This document shows positions 11,101 to 20,651 of a stretch of DNA of 64,000 bases, one piece after another. Made by a program: the position numbers and the translations under genes. The notes beneath the pieces are model-generated. The model was not told the DNA's origin, did no database searches, and saw nothing but the letters and a program-made list of their open reading frames with translations. How positions within the stretch are numbered: the first letter of the stretch is position 1; each line of letters starts with the position of its first letter. This DNA is from Malikia spinosa (GTDB taxonomy: Bacteria > Pseudomonadota > Gammaproteobacteria > Burkholderiales > Burkholderiaceae_C): positions 1-64,000 of the forward strand of contig NZ_PVLR01000007.1 of NCBI RefSeq assembly GCF_002980625.1, in the 5' to 3' direction.

Positions 11101-12067
11101 GGTCGGTCCCGCTCCGATCAAGGAGCAGGTGATCCACTTCATCAACAAGAAGCTGCCGGGCGGCCTGCCCAACAAGACCGCGCGCGCGTTGCTCGACATC
11201 GAGAACAAGGACTACGTCCCGATCATCCGCGACCCGCAAGGCACCAGCAGCGACAGCGAGGCGGTGTTCTACTTCCCGGGCTGCGGCTCCGAGCGCCTGT
11301 TCAGCCAGGTCGGCCTCGCGACCCAGGCCATGCTCTGGCATGCCGGCGTGCAGACCGTGCTGCCGCCGGGCTACCTGTGCTGCGGCTATCCGCAGCGCGG
11401 CTCGGGCCAGTTCGAGAAGGCCGAGCAGATGATCACCGACAACCGGGTGCTGTTCCACCGCGTTGCCAACACGCTGAACTACCTCGACATCAAGACCGTG
11501 GTCGTGTCCTGCGGCACCTGCTATGACCAGCTGTCGGGCTACCAGTTCGACCAGATCTTCCCGGGCTGCCGCATCATCGACATCCACGAGTACCTGCTCG
11601 AGAAGGGCATCACGCTCGACGCCAAGGGCGCCTACCTGTTCCACGACCCCTGCCACAGCCCGATGAAGCTGCAGGCACCGATCAAGACCGTCAAGGCGCT
11701 GGTCGGCGACACCGTGGTGCAGAGCGACCGCTGCTGCGGCGAGTCCGGCACGCTCGGCGTGACGCGGCCCGACATCTCGACCCAGGTCCGCTTCCGCAAG
11801 GAAGAGGAGCTCAACAAGAACGCGCAGGAGCTGTCGGCGCTGGCGGCCAAGAACGGCGTGGTCCAGCAGGTTGGCAAGACCAAGATCCTGACCAGCTGCC
11901 CGAGCTGCTTCCAGGGCCTGAGCCGCTATGGCGAGGACCTGCAGAACGGCCTGCTCGAAGCCGACTATGTCGTGGTCGAGATGGCGCGCCATATCCTGGG
12001 CGAGAACTGGCTGCCCGACTATGTCGCCAAGGCCAATGCCGGCGGCATCGAGCGCGTGCTGGTTTGA
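8156..12067 (+). CDS. Giant FAD/FMN-binding oxidoreductase with Fe-S and CCG domains (DUF3683 type)
   Basis: 1303 residues. An N-terminal DUF3683-like region (about 1-150) precedes an FAD_binding_4 domain with [15 protein letters not shown] near residue 212. Next comes an FAD-oxidase C-terminal region resembling D-lactate and glycolate dehydrogenases (motif [15 protein letters not shown]). Two 4Fe-4S motifs follow, [12 protein letters not shown] (about 828) and [12 protein letters not shown] (about 891). Two CCG/heterodisulfide-reductase-like cysteine domains complete it ([38 protein letters not shown]). The order amounts to a fusion of a GlpD/GlcD-like flavoprotein with a GlpC/GlcF-like Fe-S subunit. 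It probably oxidises a 2-hydroxy acid and passes electrons to the quinone pool, but the substrate is not known. The family is common and conserved in betaproteobacteria. The HIT gene follows 3 bases later. Confidence 0.9.
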   Translation: MNAPTPIQHLLDAAGDTPRLREIPYNYTSFSDREIVVRLLGSRAWEVLNQLRQERHTGRSARMLYEVLGDIWVVQRNPYLQDDLFDNPKRRQALVEAMNHRLGEVEKRRRPQEDGERDALVVELLAAASLAVRQFAAAFEQMGALRQQAGKVLRRHTPKDNIKFDGLSRVSHVTDATDWRVEYPFVVLTPDTEAEMAGLVKACIELGLTIVPRGGGTGYTGGAIPLTWKSAVINTEKLLGMNEVELIDLPGVNHKVPTLWTEAGVVTQRVADAAERAGFVFAVDPTSAEASCVGGNIAMNAGGKKAVLWGTALDNLASWRMVTPDAQWLEVVRVDHNLGKIHDAAIASFELHYFEADGKTPIRSERLDIPGKTFRKEGLGKDVTDKFLAGLPGVQKEGCDGLITSARWVLHRMPEHTRTVCLEFFGNPKDGVPSIVEIKDFMFAEQTRSGTLLAGLEHLDDRYLRAVGYSTKSKRGGFPKMVLIGDIVGDDPDAVARAASEVVRLANGRAGEGFTAVSPDARKQFWADRKKTAAISRHTNAFKVNEDVVIPLPRMGEYTLGIERINIELSLRNKVRLAQELETFFAHGNLPLGKVEDPNDMPSAETLQEHRERALAVIRSVRAQWQQWMDGLDTVQADTGRSFFDQLQDYSLRASWKTQIREALRAIFTGSVFAPVLEECKAIHKRVLKGRVWVALHMHAGDGNVHTNIPVNSDDYEMLQTAHEAVDRIMVLARSLDGVISGEHGIGITKLEYLSDAELAPFAGYKQRIDPEGRFNKGKLLRGGSSFDAADMRRADLSMAYTPSFGLMGYESLIMQQSDIGAIADSVKNCLRCGKCKPVCSTHVPRANLLYSPRNKILATSLLVEAFLYEEQTRRGISLKHWEEFEDVADHCTVCHKCLSPCPVKIDFGDVSMNMRNLLRKMDKKSFRPGNAAAMFMLNATNPETIKLARSAMVGVGFKAQRLANTVLNSFAKKQTSAPPASVGPAPIKEQVIHFINKKLPGGLPNKTARALLDIENKDYVPIIRDPQGTSSDSEAVFYFPGCGSERLFSQVGLATQAMLWHAGVQTVLPPGYLCCGYPQRGSGQFEKAEQMITDNRVLFHRVANTLNYLDIKTVVVSCGTCYDQLSGYQFDQIFPGCRIIDIHEYLLEKGITLDAKGAYLFHDPCHSPMKLQAPIKTVKALVGDTVVQSDRCCGESGTLGVTRPDISTQVRFRKEEELNKNAQELSALAAKNGVVQQVGKTKILTSCPSCFQGLSRYGEDLQNGLLEADYVVVEMARHILGENWLPDYVAKANAGGIERVLV

Positions 12068-12070
12068 GCC

Positions 12071-12523
12071 ATGGCTGCCAGCCCTGAGCCCGGCTGCCCG
12101 CTCTGTCACGAGGACGGCGGGCTGCTGATCGCCCGGTACGGGAAGTTCCGCATCATCCGCGCCACCGGGCCGGACGCGGCGGACTTTCCCGGCTTCTACC
12201 GCGTGGTCTGGAACGAGCATGTGGCCGAGTTCTCGGACCTGGCCGAGGCCGACCAGTTGCTGTGTCTGCGTGCCGTCAGCGCGGTCGAGCGCGTGCTGCG
12301 CGATCAGCTGGCGCCGACCAAGGTCAACTTGGCGGCCCTGGGCAACATGGTGCCGCACCTGCACTGGCATGTGATCGCGCGCCATGACTGGGACAGCCGC
12401 TGGCCGGCGCCGGTCTGGGCCGCGCCGCAGCGTGCGGCCGACCCACAGCGGCTGGCGGAACTGCACGCGCGCCTGGCGGACTGTGACGCCGCCATCGCTG
12501 CGACCGTCGCGCAGATCTTCTGA
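12071..12523 (+). CDS. HIT family protein
   Basis: 150 residues with the histidine-triad signature [10 protein letters not shown] near residue 97. It is preceded by a CPLC motif at residues 9-12 that could bind zinc. HIT proteins are nucleotidyl hydrolases or transferases acting on nucleoside phosphoramidates or dinucleotides; the substrate here is unknown. The gene starts three bases after the FAD/Fe-S oxidoreductase stop and so is very likely translated from the same message. A hairpin follows its stop. Confidence 0.9.
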   Translation: MAASPEPGCPLCHEDGGLLIARYGKFRIIRATGPDAADFPGFYRVVWNEHVAEFSDLAEADQLLCLRAVSAVERVLRDQLAPTKVNLAALGNMVPHLHWHVIARHDWDSRWPAPVWAAPQRAADPQRLAELHARLADCDAAIAATVAQIF

Positions 12524-12530
12524 TCCGGCC

Positions 12531-12548
12531 CGGGCGGCTTGCCGCCCG
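12531..12548 (+). terminator. GC-rich hairpin after the HIT gene
   Basis: CGGGCGGC (12531-12538) and GCCGCCCG (12541-12548) form an 8-bp stem with a 2-base loop, followed by TTTG only. The weak T-run makes it a possible terminator or attenuator before the DUF971-ubiE segment. Confidence 0.4.
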
Positions 12549-12611
12549 TTTGCCACCCGCTTGCCGCGCGTTACGATAGCGTTTTGATCCCCGAGCCTTC
12601 TGCGAGAGACC

Positions 12612-13028
12612 ATGGCTGGCCTGAACCCCAACACCCCCCATCCCGTCGAGTTGACGCTGCACGCCAAGTCGCGCGTGCTCGAGATTGCCTTCGCTGACGG
12701 CGCGCGCTTCCGGCTGCCGTTCGAGCTGCTGCGCGTGCTCTCGCCCTCGGCCGAGGTCCAGGGCCACGGCCCGGGCCAGGAGACGCTGCAGACCGGCAAG
12801 CGCGAGGTCGAGATCACGGCACTCGAGCCGGTCGGCCACTACGCCGTCAAGCCGACCTTCTCGGACGGCCACGACTCCGGCCTCTACAGCTGGGACTATC
12901 TGTACCGGCTCGGTGCCGAGCAGGAGCAGCGCTGGACCGACTACCTGGCCCGCCTGCAGGCCGCCGGCCTCGACCGCGACGCGCCGATGGCTGACAAGGC
13001 CGGCTCGGCCTGCGGCCACTCCCATTGA
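12612..13028 (+). CDS. DUF971 family protein (gamma-butyrobetaine hydroxylase-like N-terminal domain)
   Basis: 138 residues. The core [20 protein letters not shown] and the later [21 protein letters not shown] match the DUF971/GBBH-like N-terminal fold. This domain occurs in eukaryotic carnitine enzymes and alone in proteobacteria; in some proteins it binds zinc or associates with Fe-S assembly factors. The C-terminus ends in a Cys/His tail (CGHSH). It lies immediately upstream of ubiE, a linkage frequent in betaproteobacteria, but no biochemical role is established. The start follows a GAGAGA Shine-Dalgarno-like sequence. Confidence 0.85.
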   Translation: MAGLNPNTPHPVELTLHAKSRVLEIAFADGARFRLPFELLRVLSPSAEVQGHGPGQETLQTGKREVEITALEPVGHYAVKPTFSDGHDSGLYSWDYLYRLGAEQEQRWTDYLARLQAAGLDRDAPMADKAGSACGHSH

Positions 13029-13069
13029 ACAGCCGCAGCAACGGCAAGCACCCTGCAGGAACTGACGCC

Positions 13070-13801
13070 ATGAGCCAGACCCATTTCGGATTCAAGACCG
13101 TCGACGAGCAAGACAAGGCGCGCCATGTGCGCAGCGTGTTCGACTCGGTCGCGTCCAACTACGACATCATGAACGACCTGATGTCGGCCGGCCTGCACCG
13201 CCTCTGGAAGGCCTACACGATCCAGGTCGCCAACCCGCGCCCGGGCGACCGCGTGCTCGACATCGCGGGCGGCACCGGCGACCTCGACCTGGCCTTCGCG
13301 CCCAAGGTCGCGCCCAACGGCCAGGTGGTGCATACCGACATCAACGAGGCCATGCTGCGCGAGGGCCGCAACCGCCTGCTCAACCACGGCCATGTGCTGC
13401 CGACCCTGGTCTGCGACGCCGAGAAGCTGCCGTTTCCGGACGGCCATTTCGACATCGTGACCGTCGCCTTCGGCCTGCGCAACATGACGCACAAGGACAT
13501 CGCGCTGCGCGAGATGAATCGTGTGCTGCGTCCGGGCGGCAAATTGCTGGTACTGGAATTTTCCAAAGTCGCTGCCCCGCTAGAGAAGGCCTACGACTGG
13601 TATAGTTTTAATATCTTGCCCAAGCTCGGCAAGTGGATTGCCAAGGACGAGAGCAGCTACCGCTACCTGGCCGAGTCGATCCGCATGCACCCGGACCAGG
13701 AAACCTTGCGCGGCATGATGCGCGAGGCCGGTTTCGGCCATGTGGATGTGCACAACTTGACGGCTGGCGTTGCGGCGCTGCACCTGGGCATCAAGTGCTG
13801 A
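13070..13801 (+). CDS. ubiE: Ubiquinone/menaquinone C-methyltransferase UbiE
   Basis: 243 residues, the typical length. UbiE uses SAM to C-methylate the benzoquinol ring in ubiquinone synthesis (and demethylmenaquinol where menaquinone is made). Signatures are [20 protein letters not shown] at the N-terminus, the SAM loop [15 protein letters not shown], and the C-terminal [19 protein letters not shown] at 13070 matches family N-termini; the upstream open frame is unsupported. It is the first of three ubiquinone genes here (ubiE, ubiJ, ubiB), with a Tim44-like protein gene between ubiE and ubiJ. Confidence 0.96.
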   Translation: MSQTHFGFKTVDEQDKARHVRSVFDSVASNYDIMNDLMSAGLHRLWKAYTIQVANPRPGDRVLDIAGGTGDLDLAFAPKVAPNGQVVHTDINEAMLREGRNRLLNHGHVLPTLVCDAEKLPFPDGHFDIVTVAFGLRNMTHKDIALREMNRVLRPGGKLLVLEFSKVAAPLEKAYDWYSFNILPKLGKWIAKDESSYRYLAESIRMHPDQETLRGMMREAGFGHVDVHNLTAGVAALHLGIKC

Positions 13802-13841
13802 GCCGGCTGTAACCGTCGCCTGAAGACAGGGGAGTACTGAA

Positions 13842-14501
13842 ATGGAATGGTGGATAGCGATCCTGGGCCTGGTCCTGCTGGCTTGGGTGCTGCGCAGCTG
13901 GTGGCGTGGCCGCAAGGACGGGCCGGCGCAGCCCTTTTCGGGGGCCGCGGCGCCCGAGGCCGCGCGACTGCCGGCCAGCTACAGTGCCAAGAACGTTGGC
14001 AACGATGCCTCGGCCCGGCCCTGGGAACAGCAGGTCGGCGCTTCCGATGCCGCCTTGAACCCGGCTGTGGGCGAGGCTGGCGCCGTGCCGCAATGGGGCG
14101 CTGCTGATTCGAGCCAGCCGGCTGGCTTCGATGCCGCAGCCTTCCTCGAGGCCTCCAAGGCCCATTTCATCCAGCTGCAGGCAGCCTGGGACCGCGCCGA
14201 CATGCCGGCGCTGCGCGCGATGATGACCGACGACATGCTGGGCCAGATCCAGTCCCAGCTGCTCGAGCGCGAGCACCAGGCCGACGCTGTCGGCCCGAGC
14301 TCCGAGGTCGTGATGCTCGACGCCAAGCTGCTTGGCATCGAGGAACAGGCGGGCGAGTACCTGGCCAGCGTCGAGTTCTCGGGCCTGATCCGGGATGCGG
14401 CCGCTGCCGGCCCCAATCCCTTCCGCGAGGTCTGGAGCATCATCCGGCCCAAGAGCGGTGCCGAGGGCTGGCTGGTCGCGGGTGTTCAGGCCATGCAATA
14501 A
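13842..14501 (+). CDS. Tim44-like domain membrane-anchored protein
   Basis: 219 residues. A single N-terminal transmembrane helix (about residues 3-21, MEWWIAILGLVLLAWVLRSW) is followed by a low-complexity linker rich in Ala and Pro. A C-terminal Tim44-like domain (about 95-215) has FLEASKAHFIQLQAAWDRAD and a LLGIEEQAGEYLASVEFSG strand. Bacterial Tim44-like proteins are anchored in the inner membrane and their function is undefined. The position between ubiE and ubiJ is conserved in related genomes as I recall, suggesting a link to the ubiquinone assembly complex or co-expression only. An AGGGGAG Shine-Dalgarno supports the start. Confidence 0.85.
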   Translation: MEWWIAILGLVLLAWVLRSWWRGRKDGPAQPFSGAAAPEAARLPASYSAKNVGNDASARPWEQQVGASDAALNPAVGEAGAVPQWGAADSSQPAGFDAAAFLEASKAHFIQLQAAWDRADMPALRAMMTDDMLGQIQSQLLEREHQADAVGPSSEVVMLDAKLLGIEEQAGEYLASVEFSGLIRDAAAAGPNPFREVWSIIRPKSGAEGWLVAGVQAMQ

Positions 14502-14536
14502 AAGGTCGGCCTTTATCCGTCAAAATCGGGGGACCT

Positions 14537-15085
14537 ATGAACAAGCCCCCATTTTCCTTGCCGCCGGTTGAGTTGCTGCAGCAACTCGCCTCCAGGCTGC
14601 CGGCACCGCCGGCCTGGCTGCGCGCCGAACTGCACAACCGCCTCGTGCTGCTGCTCAACCATGTGCTGCAGCAGGAGCCCCAGGCCATGGACCGGCTCCG
14701 GCGCCAGCAGGGCAAGCGGCTGCAGCTGAGCTGGGGCAGCATCGAGCTGGTGCTGCAGCCGACCCCGGCCGGCCTGCTGGCGCTGTCCCAGCCGGACCAG
14801 TCGTCCGACCTGCAACTGCGCGTGGCCGAGGCCTCGCCGCTGGCGCTGGCGCAGACCCTGCTGGCAGGCGGCAAGCCGCCGGTCGAGATCCAGGGCGATG
14901 TGCAGCTGGCGGCCGAGGTCGCCTGGCTGGTCGACAACCTGCGCTGGGACCTCGAGGAAGACCTGGCGCGCCTGTTAGGCGACCCGGTCGCGCACCAGCT
15001 GGCTGCTGCCGGCCGGACGCTGGTACAGGGCCTGCGGGGCTTCCTGCTGCAGGCCGCCGAACGCCGCAACAAGGCCGCGCCATGA
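14537..15085 (+). CDS. ubiJ: Ubiquinone biosynthesis accessory factor UbiJ (SCP2-like)
   Basis: 182 residues resembling UbiJ/YigP. An N-terminal SCP2-type lipid-binding fold (about 25-115, including [20 protein letters not shown]) is followed by a C-terminal helical region with the [19 protein letters not shown] motif. In Escherichia coli, UbiJ helps the soluble Ubi complex bind ubiquinone intermediates. Its last four bases overlap the ubiB start (ATGA), indicating coupling. The ubiE-ubiJ-ubiB order matches the E. coli operon apart from the inserted Tim44-like gene. Confidence 0.9.
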   Translation: MNKPPFSLPPVELLQQLASRLPAPPAWLRAELHNRLVLLLNHVLQQEPQAMDRLRRQQGKRLQLSWGSIELVLQPTPAGLLALSQPDQSSDLQLRVAEASPLALAQTLLAGGKPPVEIQGDVQLAAEVAWLVDNLRWDLEEDLARLLGDPVAHQLAAAGRTLVQGLRGFLLQAAERRNKAAP

Positions 15086-16635
15086 GCCGCTACCTGCGCG
15101 GCTTCTTCATTGTCTGGGTTGTGCTGCGCTACGGCCTGGATGAACTGCTGCTGTCGGGCTTTCCGAACCCGCTGTTGCGTGCCCTGCGCCGTCTCATCAC
15201 GATCGGGCGCGATCTGACGGCACCGCGCGGCCAGCGCCTGCGCGAGGCGCTCGAAGCGCTCGGGCCGATCTTCGTCAAGCTCGGCCAGGTGCTCTCGACA
15301 AGGCGCGACCTGATGCCGCCCGACATCGCCGACGAGCTCGCGCGGCTGCAGGACCGGGTGCCGCCATTCCCGAGCCAGGTCGCGGTCGCCACCATCGAGC
15401 GCGCCTTCGGCCAGAAGCTCGACCAGATCTTCGCCAGCTTCGACCAGCAGCCGGTCGCCAGCGCCTCGATCGCCCAGGTGCATTTCGCCGTGCTGCACGA
15501 CGGGCGCGAAGTCGCGGTCAAGGTGCTGCGCCCCGGCATGCTGCCAGTGATCGACAAGGACCTGGGCCTGATGCGCCTGATGGCGGGCTGGGTCGAGAAG
15601 TTGTCGGCCGACGGCAAGCGCCTGAAGCCGCGCGAGGTGGTGGCCGAATTCGACAAGTACCTGCATGACGAGCTCGACCTGGTGCGCGAGGCGTCCAACG
15701 CCGCCCAGCTGCGGCGCAACATGGCCGACCTCGATCTGGTGCTGATCCCCGAGATGTACTGGGACTGGTGCCGCACCGAGGTGCTGGTGATGGAGCGCAT
15801 GAAGGGCGTGCCGATCAGCCAGGTCGCTCGCCTGCGCGAGGCCGGCGTCGACATCCCCAAGCTGGCGCGCGACGGCGTCACGATCTTCTTCACCCAGGTC
15901 TTTCGCGACGGCTTCTTCCACGCCGACATGCACCCGGGCAATATCCAGGTCAGCCTGGACCCGGCGACCTTCGGCCGCTATATCTCGCTCGACTTCGGCA
16001 TCGTCGGCACGCTGACCCAGTTCGACAAGGAATACCTGGCGCAGAACTTCACCGCCTTCTTCCGCCGCGACTACAAGCGGGTGGCCGAGCTGCACATCGA
16101 GTCGGGCTGGGTGCCCGAGGACACCAGGGTCGACGAGCTGGAAGCCGGCATCCGCTCGGTCTGCGAGCCCTATTTCGACCGTCCGCTGAAGGAAATCTCG
16201 CTCGGCATGGTGCTGATGCGGCTGTTCCAGATCTCGCGCCGCTTCAACGTCGAGATCCAGCCCCAGTTGGTGCTGCTGCAAAAGACCCTGCTCAACATCG
16301 AGGGCCTGGGCCGCGATCTCGACCCCGAGCTCGACCTCTGGAACACGGCCAAGCCCTTCCTCGAGAAGTGGATGATCGACCAGCTCGGCCCCAAGATGTT
16401 CTGGCAGCAGCTCAAGGCCGAGGCGCCGCAATACGCCAAGCTGATCCCCGAGCTGCCGCGCCTGCTACATGACTTCCTGCGCCAGCGCAAGGGCGACGAG
16501 TCGCGCGAGCTGCGGGCCCTGCTGAGCGAGCAGCGGCGCACCAACCGTCTGCTGCAAGGCCTGATCTACGGCGGGCTGGGCTTTGCGCTCGGGCTGCTGG
16601 CGATGCAGTTGCTGGTGCGCGTGCGGCTCTGGTGA
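15082..16635 (+). CDS. ubiB: Ubiquinone biosynthesis regulatory protein kinase UbiB
   Basis: 517 residues. It belongs to the ABC1/ADCK/UbiB atypical kinase family, an ATPase needed for ubiquinone synthesis. The family KxGQ signature is in [18 protein letters not shown], with the catalytic loop [12 protein letters not shown] and the DFG equivalent [11 protein letters not shown]. The C-terminus has hydrophobic spans ending in a basic residue ([20 protein letters not shown]), anchoring it to the inner membrane. Length is standard. Start and stop are fixed by the overlap with ubiJ and the downstream promoter gap. Confidence 0.95.
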   Translation: MSRYLRGFFIVWVVLRYGLDELLLSGFPNPLLRALRRLITIGRDLTAPRGQRLREALEALGPIFVKLGQVLSTRRDLMPPDIADELARLQDRVPPFPSQVAVATIERAFGQKLDQIFASFDQQPVASASIAQVHFAVLHDGREVAVKVLRPGMLPVIDKDLGLMRLMAGWVEKLSADGKRLKPREVVAEFDKYLHDELDLVREASNAAQLRRNMADLDLVLIPEMYWDWCRTEVLVMERMKGVPISQVARLREAGVDIPKLARDGVTIFFTQVFRDGFFHADMHPGNIQVSLDPATFGRYISLDFGIVGTLTQFDKEYLAQNFTAFFRRDYKRVAELHIESGWVPEDTRVDELEAGIRSVCEPYFDRPLKEISLGMVLMRLFQISRRFNVEIQPQLVLLQKTLLNIEGLGRDLDPELDLWNTAKPFLEKWMIDQLGPKMFWQQLKAEAPQYAKLIPELPRLLHDFLRQRKGDESRELRALLSEQRRTNRLLQGLIYGGLGFALGLLAMQLLVRVRLW

Positions 16636-16656
16636 TACAGGAATCCCACCCCAATT

Positions 16657-16662
16657 TATAAT
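16657..16662 (+). promoter_or_regulatory. Putative -10 element upstream of the FmdB-family gene
   Basis: TATAAT in an AT-rich patch 37 bases before the FmdB-like ATG, in the 64-base gap after ubiB. It suggests a new transcript covering FmdB, DUF502 and perhaps aspS. A good -35 match is not apparent. Confidence 0.4.
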
Positions 16663-16699
16663 CAAGGGTTTTCCATTTCCCGACCCGAACGGTAACGCC

Positions 16700-17002
16700 A
16701 TGCCCATCTACGCCTACAAGTGCGAGTCCTGCGGCCATGCCAAGGACGTCCTGCAAAAGATTTCCGCCGCACCCCTGACCGATTGCCCCGCCTGCGGTGC
16801 GGCGACCTTCAGCAAGCAGCTGACCGCCGCCGGATTCCAGCTCAAGGGCTCGGGCTGGTATGCGACCGATTTCCGCGGCAGCACCAGCGGTGCCGGCGGC
16901 ACCACGGCACCGGCCAGCGCGCCGGCCGAAGCGGCGGCTCCTGCCGCCAGCGACAGCCCGGCGCCCGCCGCCGGCTGTGGCGGCTCCTGTGCCTGCCACT
17001 GA
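16700..17002 (+). CDS. FmdB family zinc-ribbon protein
   Basis: 100 residues. The N-terminal MPIYAYKCESCGHAKDVLQK and later CPACGAATFSKQLTAAGFQL form the two CxxC knuckles of the FmdB/CxxC_CXXC_SSSS zinc ribbon (about residues 1-42). An Ala/Pro-rich tail ends in a Cys-rich CGGSCACH. The GSGWYATDF segment is typical of the family in proteobacteria. The role is unknown; suggested as a regulatory protein in methylotrophs. It is followed 16 bases later by the DUF502 gene. Confidence 0.9.
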   Translation: MPIYAYKCESCGHAKDVLQKISAAPLTDCPACGAATFSKQLTAAGFQLKGSGWYATDFRGSTSGAGGTTAPASAPAEAAAPAASDSPAPAAGCGGSCACH

Positions 17003-17018
17003 AAAGAAGGCACAAGAC

Positions 17019-17663
17019 ATGTCCGCATTGCGCAAATGGCTGTTCTCCGGCCTGCTGACCCTGGTGCCGCTGGTCATCACGCTCTGGGTGCTCGATTGGG
17101 TGGTCTCGACGCTGGATCAGACGCTCAGGATCCTGCCCGAGGCCTGGCAGCCGCAGCAGCTGCTCGGAATGAACATCCCGGGCCTGGGCGTGCTGTTCGC
17201 GCTCTTGATCGTGCTCTCGATCGGTGCGCTGGCGTCCAACTTCATCGGCAACAAGCTGGTCAACTGGTGGCATGCGCTGCTGCACCGGATTCCGGTCGTG
17301 CGCTCGATCTATTCGGGCGTCAAGCAGGTCTCCGACACCCTGTTCTCCGAGAAGGGCAATGCCTTTCGCAAGGCCTTGCTGGTGCAGTGGCCGCGCGAGG
17401 GCATGTGGACCATCGCCTTCCTGACCGGCGCGCCCGGCGGCGACGTCGCGCGTCACCTCAACGGCCAGGACTATGTCAGCGTCTTCGTGCCGACCACGCC
17501 CAACCCGACCGGCGGCTACTTCGTGATGGTGCACAAGCGCGATTGCGTCGAGCTCACGATGAGCGTCGACGAGGCGCTGACCTATGTGATTTCGATGGGC
17601 GTGATCGTGCCCGGTGGCCCCAAGGCGCTGCAGCCGGCCGATGCGCCGGCCAGCCAGGCCTGA
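17019..17663 (+). CDS. DUF502 family inner-membrane protein
   Basis: 214 residues with two strong N-terminal transmembrane helices (about 5-27 and 50-72) and the family core HRIPVVRSIYSGVKQVSDTL. Later come VSVFVPTTPNPTGGYFVMV and a PGG motif near the C-terminus. DUF502 proteins are widespread in bacteria and plants (LIKE-COV) and have no defined biochemical function. ATG at 17019 is chosen because it precedes the first membrane helix (MSALRKWLFSGLLTLVPLVI). It lies between the FmdB gene and aspS, the usual betaproteobacterial order. Confidence 0.9.
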   Translation: MSALRKWLFSGLLTLVPLVITLWVLDWVVSTLDQTLRILPEAWQPQQLLGMNIPGLGVLFALLIVLSIGALASNFIGNKLVNWWHALLHRIPVVRSIYSGVKQVSDTLFSEKGNAFRKALLVQWPREGMWTIAFLTGAPGGDVARHLNGQDYVSVFVPTTPNPTGGYFVMVHKRDCVELTMSVDEALTYVISMGVIVPGGPKALQPADAPASQA

Positions 17664-17696
17664 GGCCCCATCTCCGATATTTCTAGAAAGCTCAAT

Positions 17697-19490
17697 ATGG
17701 CAATGCGTTCCGAATACTGCGGTCTGGTGACCGAGGCCCTGCTGGGTCAAACCGTGACCCTGTGCGGCTGGGTCAACCGCCGTCGCGACCATGGCGGCGT
17801 GATCTTCGTCGACCTGCGCGACCGCGAAGGCTATGTCCAGGTCGTCTGCGACCCGGACCGCCCCGAGATGTTCGCGATCGCCGAAGGCCTGCGCAACGAG
17901 TTCTGCATCCAGGTCAAGGGCCTGGTGCGCGCCCGCCCCGAGGGCACGACCAACGACAACATGAAGAGCGGCAAGATCGAGGTGCTGTGCCACGAGATCG
18001 TCGTGCTCAACGCCTCGGTGACCCCGCCGTTCCAGATCGACGACGACAACCTGTCCGAGACCACCCGCCTGACGCACCGCGTGCTGGATCTGCGTCGCCC
18101 CTACATGCAGAAGAACCTGATGCTGCGCTACAAGGTGTCGATGGAGGTGCGCAAGTTCCTCGATGCCAATGGCTTCATCGACATCGAGACGCCGATGCTG
18201 ACCAAGTCCACGCCCGAAGGCGCGCGCGACTACCTGGTGCCCAGCCGCGTCCATGACGGCCATTTCTTCGCGCTGCCGCAATCGCCCCAGCTGTTCAAGC
18301 AGCTGCTGATGGTGGCCGGCTACGACCGCTACTACCAGATCACCAAGTGCTTCCGCGACGAGGACCTGCGCGCCGACCGCCAGCCGGAATTCACCCAGAT
18401 CGATATCGAGACCAGCTTCCTGACCGAAGAGGACATCCGCTCGATGTTCCAGGGCATGATCAAGAGCGTGTTCCAGCACACCATGGGTGTGGACCTGGGC
18501 GAGTTCCCCTGCATGCCCTATGCCGAAGCCATGCACCGCTACGGCTCGGACAAGCCCGACCTGCGCGTCACGCTCGAGTTCACCGAGCTGACCGATGTCA
18601 TGGCCGATGTCGACTTCAAGGTCTTCAGCGCGCCGGCCCAGGACAAGAACGGCCGCGTGGTCGCGCTGCGCGTGCCCGGCGGCGCCGAGATCAGCCGCAG
18701 CGAGATCGACGCCTACACCGACTTCGTCAAGATCTACGGCGCCAAGGGCCTGGCCTGGATCAAGGTCAACGATGTCGCCGCCGGCCGTGACGGCCTGCAG
18801 AGCCCGATCGTCAAGAACCTGCACGACAAGGCCATCGCTGAGATTTTGAGCCGCTCGGGCGCGCAGAACGGCGACATCCTGTTCTTCGGTGCCGACAAGG
18901 CCAAGATCGTCAACGACGCCATCGGCGCGCTGCGCATCAAGATCGGTCACAGCCCGCTGGCCAAGAAGCTGGGCTTCTTCGAGGACCGTTGGGCTCCGCT
19001 GTGGGTGGTCGACTTCCCGATGTTCGAGTACGACGACGAAGGCAAGCGCTGGAACGCGGTCCACCACCCCTTCACCGCACCGAAGGACGGCCATGAGGAC
19101 TACATGGACACCGATCCGGGCAAGTGCATCGCCAAGGCCTACGACATGGTGCTGAACGGCTGGGAGCTCGGCGGCGGTTCGATCCGTATCCACCGCGCCG
19201 ATGTCCAGAGCAAGGTCTTCACCGCGCTCAACATCTCGCCCGAGGACGCCCAGCTCAAGTTCGGCTTCCTGCTCGATGCGCTGCAATACGGTGCGCCGCC
19301 GCACGGTGGCCTGGCCTTCGGCCTGGATCGCCTGATCACGCTGATGACCAAGGCCGAGTCGATCCGCGACGTGATTGCTTTCCCCAAGACCCAGCGCGCC
19401 CAGTGCCTGCTGACCCAGGCCCCGAGCGCGGTCGACGAGAAGCAGTTGCGCGAGCTCCACATCCGTTTGCGCAACACGCAAGCCGCCTGA
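17697..19490 (+). CDS. aspS: Aspartate--tRNA ligase
   Basis: 597 residues. It is a class II aminoacyl-tRNA synthetase of the bacterial type. An N-terminal OB-fold anticodon-binding domain ([20 protein letters not shown]) precedes the catalytic core with class II motif 2 ([18 protein letters not shown]) and motif 3 ([10 protein letters not shown]). The bacterial GAD insertion lies between them (about 290-420). In organisms that make Asn-tRNA by the GatCAB route this enzyme is non-discriminating and also charges tRNA-Asn; the window does not decide this. Start MAMRSEYCG is well placed. Confidence 0.97.
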   Translation: MAMRSEYCGLVTEALLGQTVTLCGWVNRRRDHGGVIFVDLRDREGYVQVVCDPDRPEMFAIAEGLRNEFCIQVKGLVRARPEGTTNDNMKSGKIEVLCHEIVVLNASVTPPFQIDDDNLSETTRLTHRVLDLRRPYMQKNLMLRYKVSMEVRKFLDANGFIDIETPMLTKSTPEGARDYLVPSRVHDGHFFALPQSPQLFKQLLMVAGYDRYYQITKCFRDEDLRADRQPEFTQIDIETSFLTEEDIRSMFQGMIKSVFQHTMGVDLGEFPCMPYAEAMHRYGSDKPDLRVTLEFTELTDVMADVDFKVFSAPAQDKNGRVVALRVPGGAEISRSEIDAYTDFVKIYGAKGLAWIKVNDVAAGRDGLQSPIVKNLHDKAIAEILSRSGAQNGDILFFGADKAKIVNDAIGALRIKIGHSPLAKKLGFFEDRWAPLWVVDFPMFEYDDEGKRWNAVHHPFTAPKDGHEDYMDTDPGKCIAKAYDMVLNGWELGGGSIRIHRADVQSKVFTALNISPEDAQLKFGFLLDALQYGAPPHGGLAFGLDRLITLMTKAESIRDVIAFPKTQRAQCLLTQAPSAVDEKQLRELHIRLRNTQAA

Positions 19491-19496
19491 TATAGT
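19467..19496 (+). promoter_or_regulatory. Putative promoter of the DUF883 gene
   Basis: TTGCGC (19467-19472) and TATAGT (19491-19496) with an 18-base spacer. They overlap the end of aspS and lie 35 bases upstream of the DUF883 start codon, which has a GGGAGAAG Shine-Dalgarno. The -35 match is partial. Confidence 0.4.
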
Positions 19497-19531
19497 GAGT
19501 CACGTGTAGTCATTTTGACGGGAGAAGCACC

Positions 19532-19849
19532 ATGAACCAACTCGATACCGCACTCGCTCCGAAGGAAAAGCTGGTCGCTGACCTCAAGGTCGTCGTGACT
19601 GACGCCGAGGAGCTGCTGGCTGCCACCGCCTCCCAGACCGGCGAGAAGATCGCCGAGCTGCGCGAGCGCATGCAGACCAATCTGCGCCTGGCCCGCCTGA
19701 AGCTGGCCGACGCCGAAGCCGCCCTGCGCGAGAGCACCCGCCAGGTGGCCAAGGCGACCGACCATTACGTGCACGAGAACCCCTGGAAGGCGATTGGCAT
19801 CGCCGCTGGTGCCGGCCTGCTGGTCGGCATGCTGATCGGCCGCCGTTGA
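19532..19849 (+). CDS. DUF883/ElaB/YqjD family ribosome- or membrane-associated protein
   Basis: 105 residues. A long amphipathic helical region (about 10-80, heptad-like Ala/Leu/Glu pattern) is followed by HENPWKAIGIAAGAGLLVGMLIGRR. The latter is the C-terminal transmembrane anchor with the PW-A-G pattern typical of ElaB/YqjD/DUF883. E. coli YqjD and ElaB are stress-induced tail-anchored inner-membrane proteins that bind ribosomes. The next two genes resemble YqjE and YqjK, so the E. coli yqjDEK-like order is kept. Stationary-phase expression is a reasonable expectation but is not shown here. Confidence 0.9.
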   Translation: MNQLDTALAPKEKLVADLKVVVTDAEELLAATASQTGEKIAELRERMQTNLRLARLKLADAEAALRESTRQVAKATDHYVHENPWKAIGIAAGAGLLVGMLIGRR

Positions 19850-19871
19850 TGTTCGCCCCGGCGTGCGCGTG

Positions 19872-20270
19872 ATGGCTGCAGAAGACCGCCCGCACGCCGA
19901 CCCGGCCCCCGAGCGCGTGACCCAGGCGCTGCGCGGCTGGCTGCACGATGGCGTGGCCCTGCTGCGCGTGCGGCTGGAGCTGTTCGGGGTCGAGGCGCGC
20001 GAGCATGCCCTGGCCAGCGTCGAGCTGCTGCTCGCCGGTCTGGCCGCGCTGCTGTTCCTCGGCCTGGGGCTGGGTTTTTTCGCAGTGCTGCTGACGGTGC
20101 TGCTGTGGGACAGTCATCGCCTGCTGGCCCTGGCGGTCTTCTCCACCCTGTTCCTGACCCTGGGCCTGGTCGCGCTGGTGCTGCTGCGCCAACGCTGGCA
20201 GACGACCCAGCGCTGGTTCGACGCCAGCCTCGAAGAACTCAGGCAGGACGACCAGCGTCTTGCCCCCTGA
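19872..20270 (+). CDS. YqjE-like phage-holin-fold membrane protein
   Basis: 132 residues. A short hydrophilic N-terminus and the LLRVRLELFGVEAREHALASVE amphipathic region precede two transmembrane helices (about 55-80 and 88-112). This is the pattern of the YqjE/Holin-X family (PF07332). Located between the DUF883/YqjD-like and YqjK-like genes, it probably acts with them at the inner membrane. The frame also has an upstream GTG; ATG at 19872 is preferred. Function unknown. Confidence 0.8.
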   Translation: MAAEDRPHADPAPERVTQALRGWLHDGVALLRVRLELFGVEAREHALASVELLLAGLAALLFLGLGLGFFAVLLTVLLWDSHRLLALAVFSTLFLTLGLVALVLLRQRWQTTQRWFDASLEELRQDDQRLAP

Positions 20271-20274
20271 CCGC

Positions 20275-20595
20275 ATGACTCCGCGTCAGCAGCGCCTCTG
20301 GATGCGCCGTCAGGAATTGCTGCACCAGTCATCCGAGCTGCGCCAGCGCTTGCAGCGCCATGGCGAAGGCATTGCGCCGCTGCTGCGCGGTGCCGACCGT
20401 GCCTGGAGCGCTGCGGTCTGGTTGCGCGAGCATCCGCTGGTGCCGGCCGCCGCGCTGGCGCTGCTGGCCTGGCGCCGACCGCGCACCTTGCTGCGCTGGG
20501 GCCGGCGTGGCTGGGCCGGCTGGCAGCTGTTCAGGCGCGTGCGCGCCGCCTGGGACGCGCGTGCCAGCGCCATGGCGGCCCAGTTCCTGCGCTGA
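20275..20595 (+). CDS. YqjK-like small protein
   Basis: 106 residues, strongly basic. The N-terminal MTPRQQRLWMRRQELLHQS and a central hydrophobic stretch (WLREHPLVPAAALALLAW) resemble the YqjK family by size, charge and position. It starts four bases after the YqjE-like stop and completes a DUF883-YqjE-YqjK trio. Similarity by eye is modest, so the family call rests partly on context. It is convergent with the solute-binding protein gene across 56 bases in which I see no strong terminator. Confidence 0.65.
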   Translation: MTPRQQRLWMRRQELLHQSSELRQRLQRHGEGIAPLLRGADRAWSAAVWLREHPLVPAAALALLAWRRPRTLLRWGRRGWAGWQLFRRVRAAWDARASAMAAQFLR

Positions 20596-20651
20596 ATGCA
20601 TCAACCGGGGCGCTGCGCGGGCTCAAAATCCCTGGCGCGCGCCTTTCGGTC

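Noticed and set aside
7700-12817. Very long minus-strand open frame running opposite the FAD/Fe-S oxidoreductase and continuing in frame into hemA
   Set aside because: It is antisense to a protein with unmistakable flavin and Fe-S motifs. Its translation is low-complexity Ala/Arg/Gln/His sequence typical of GC-rich shadow frames. Only its end, from 7687 to 6401, is real (hemA).
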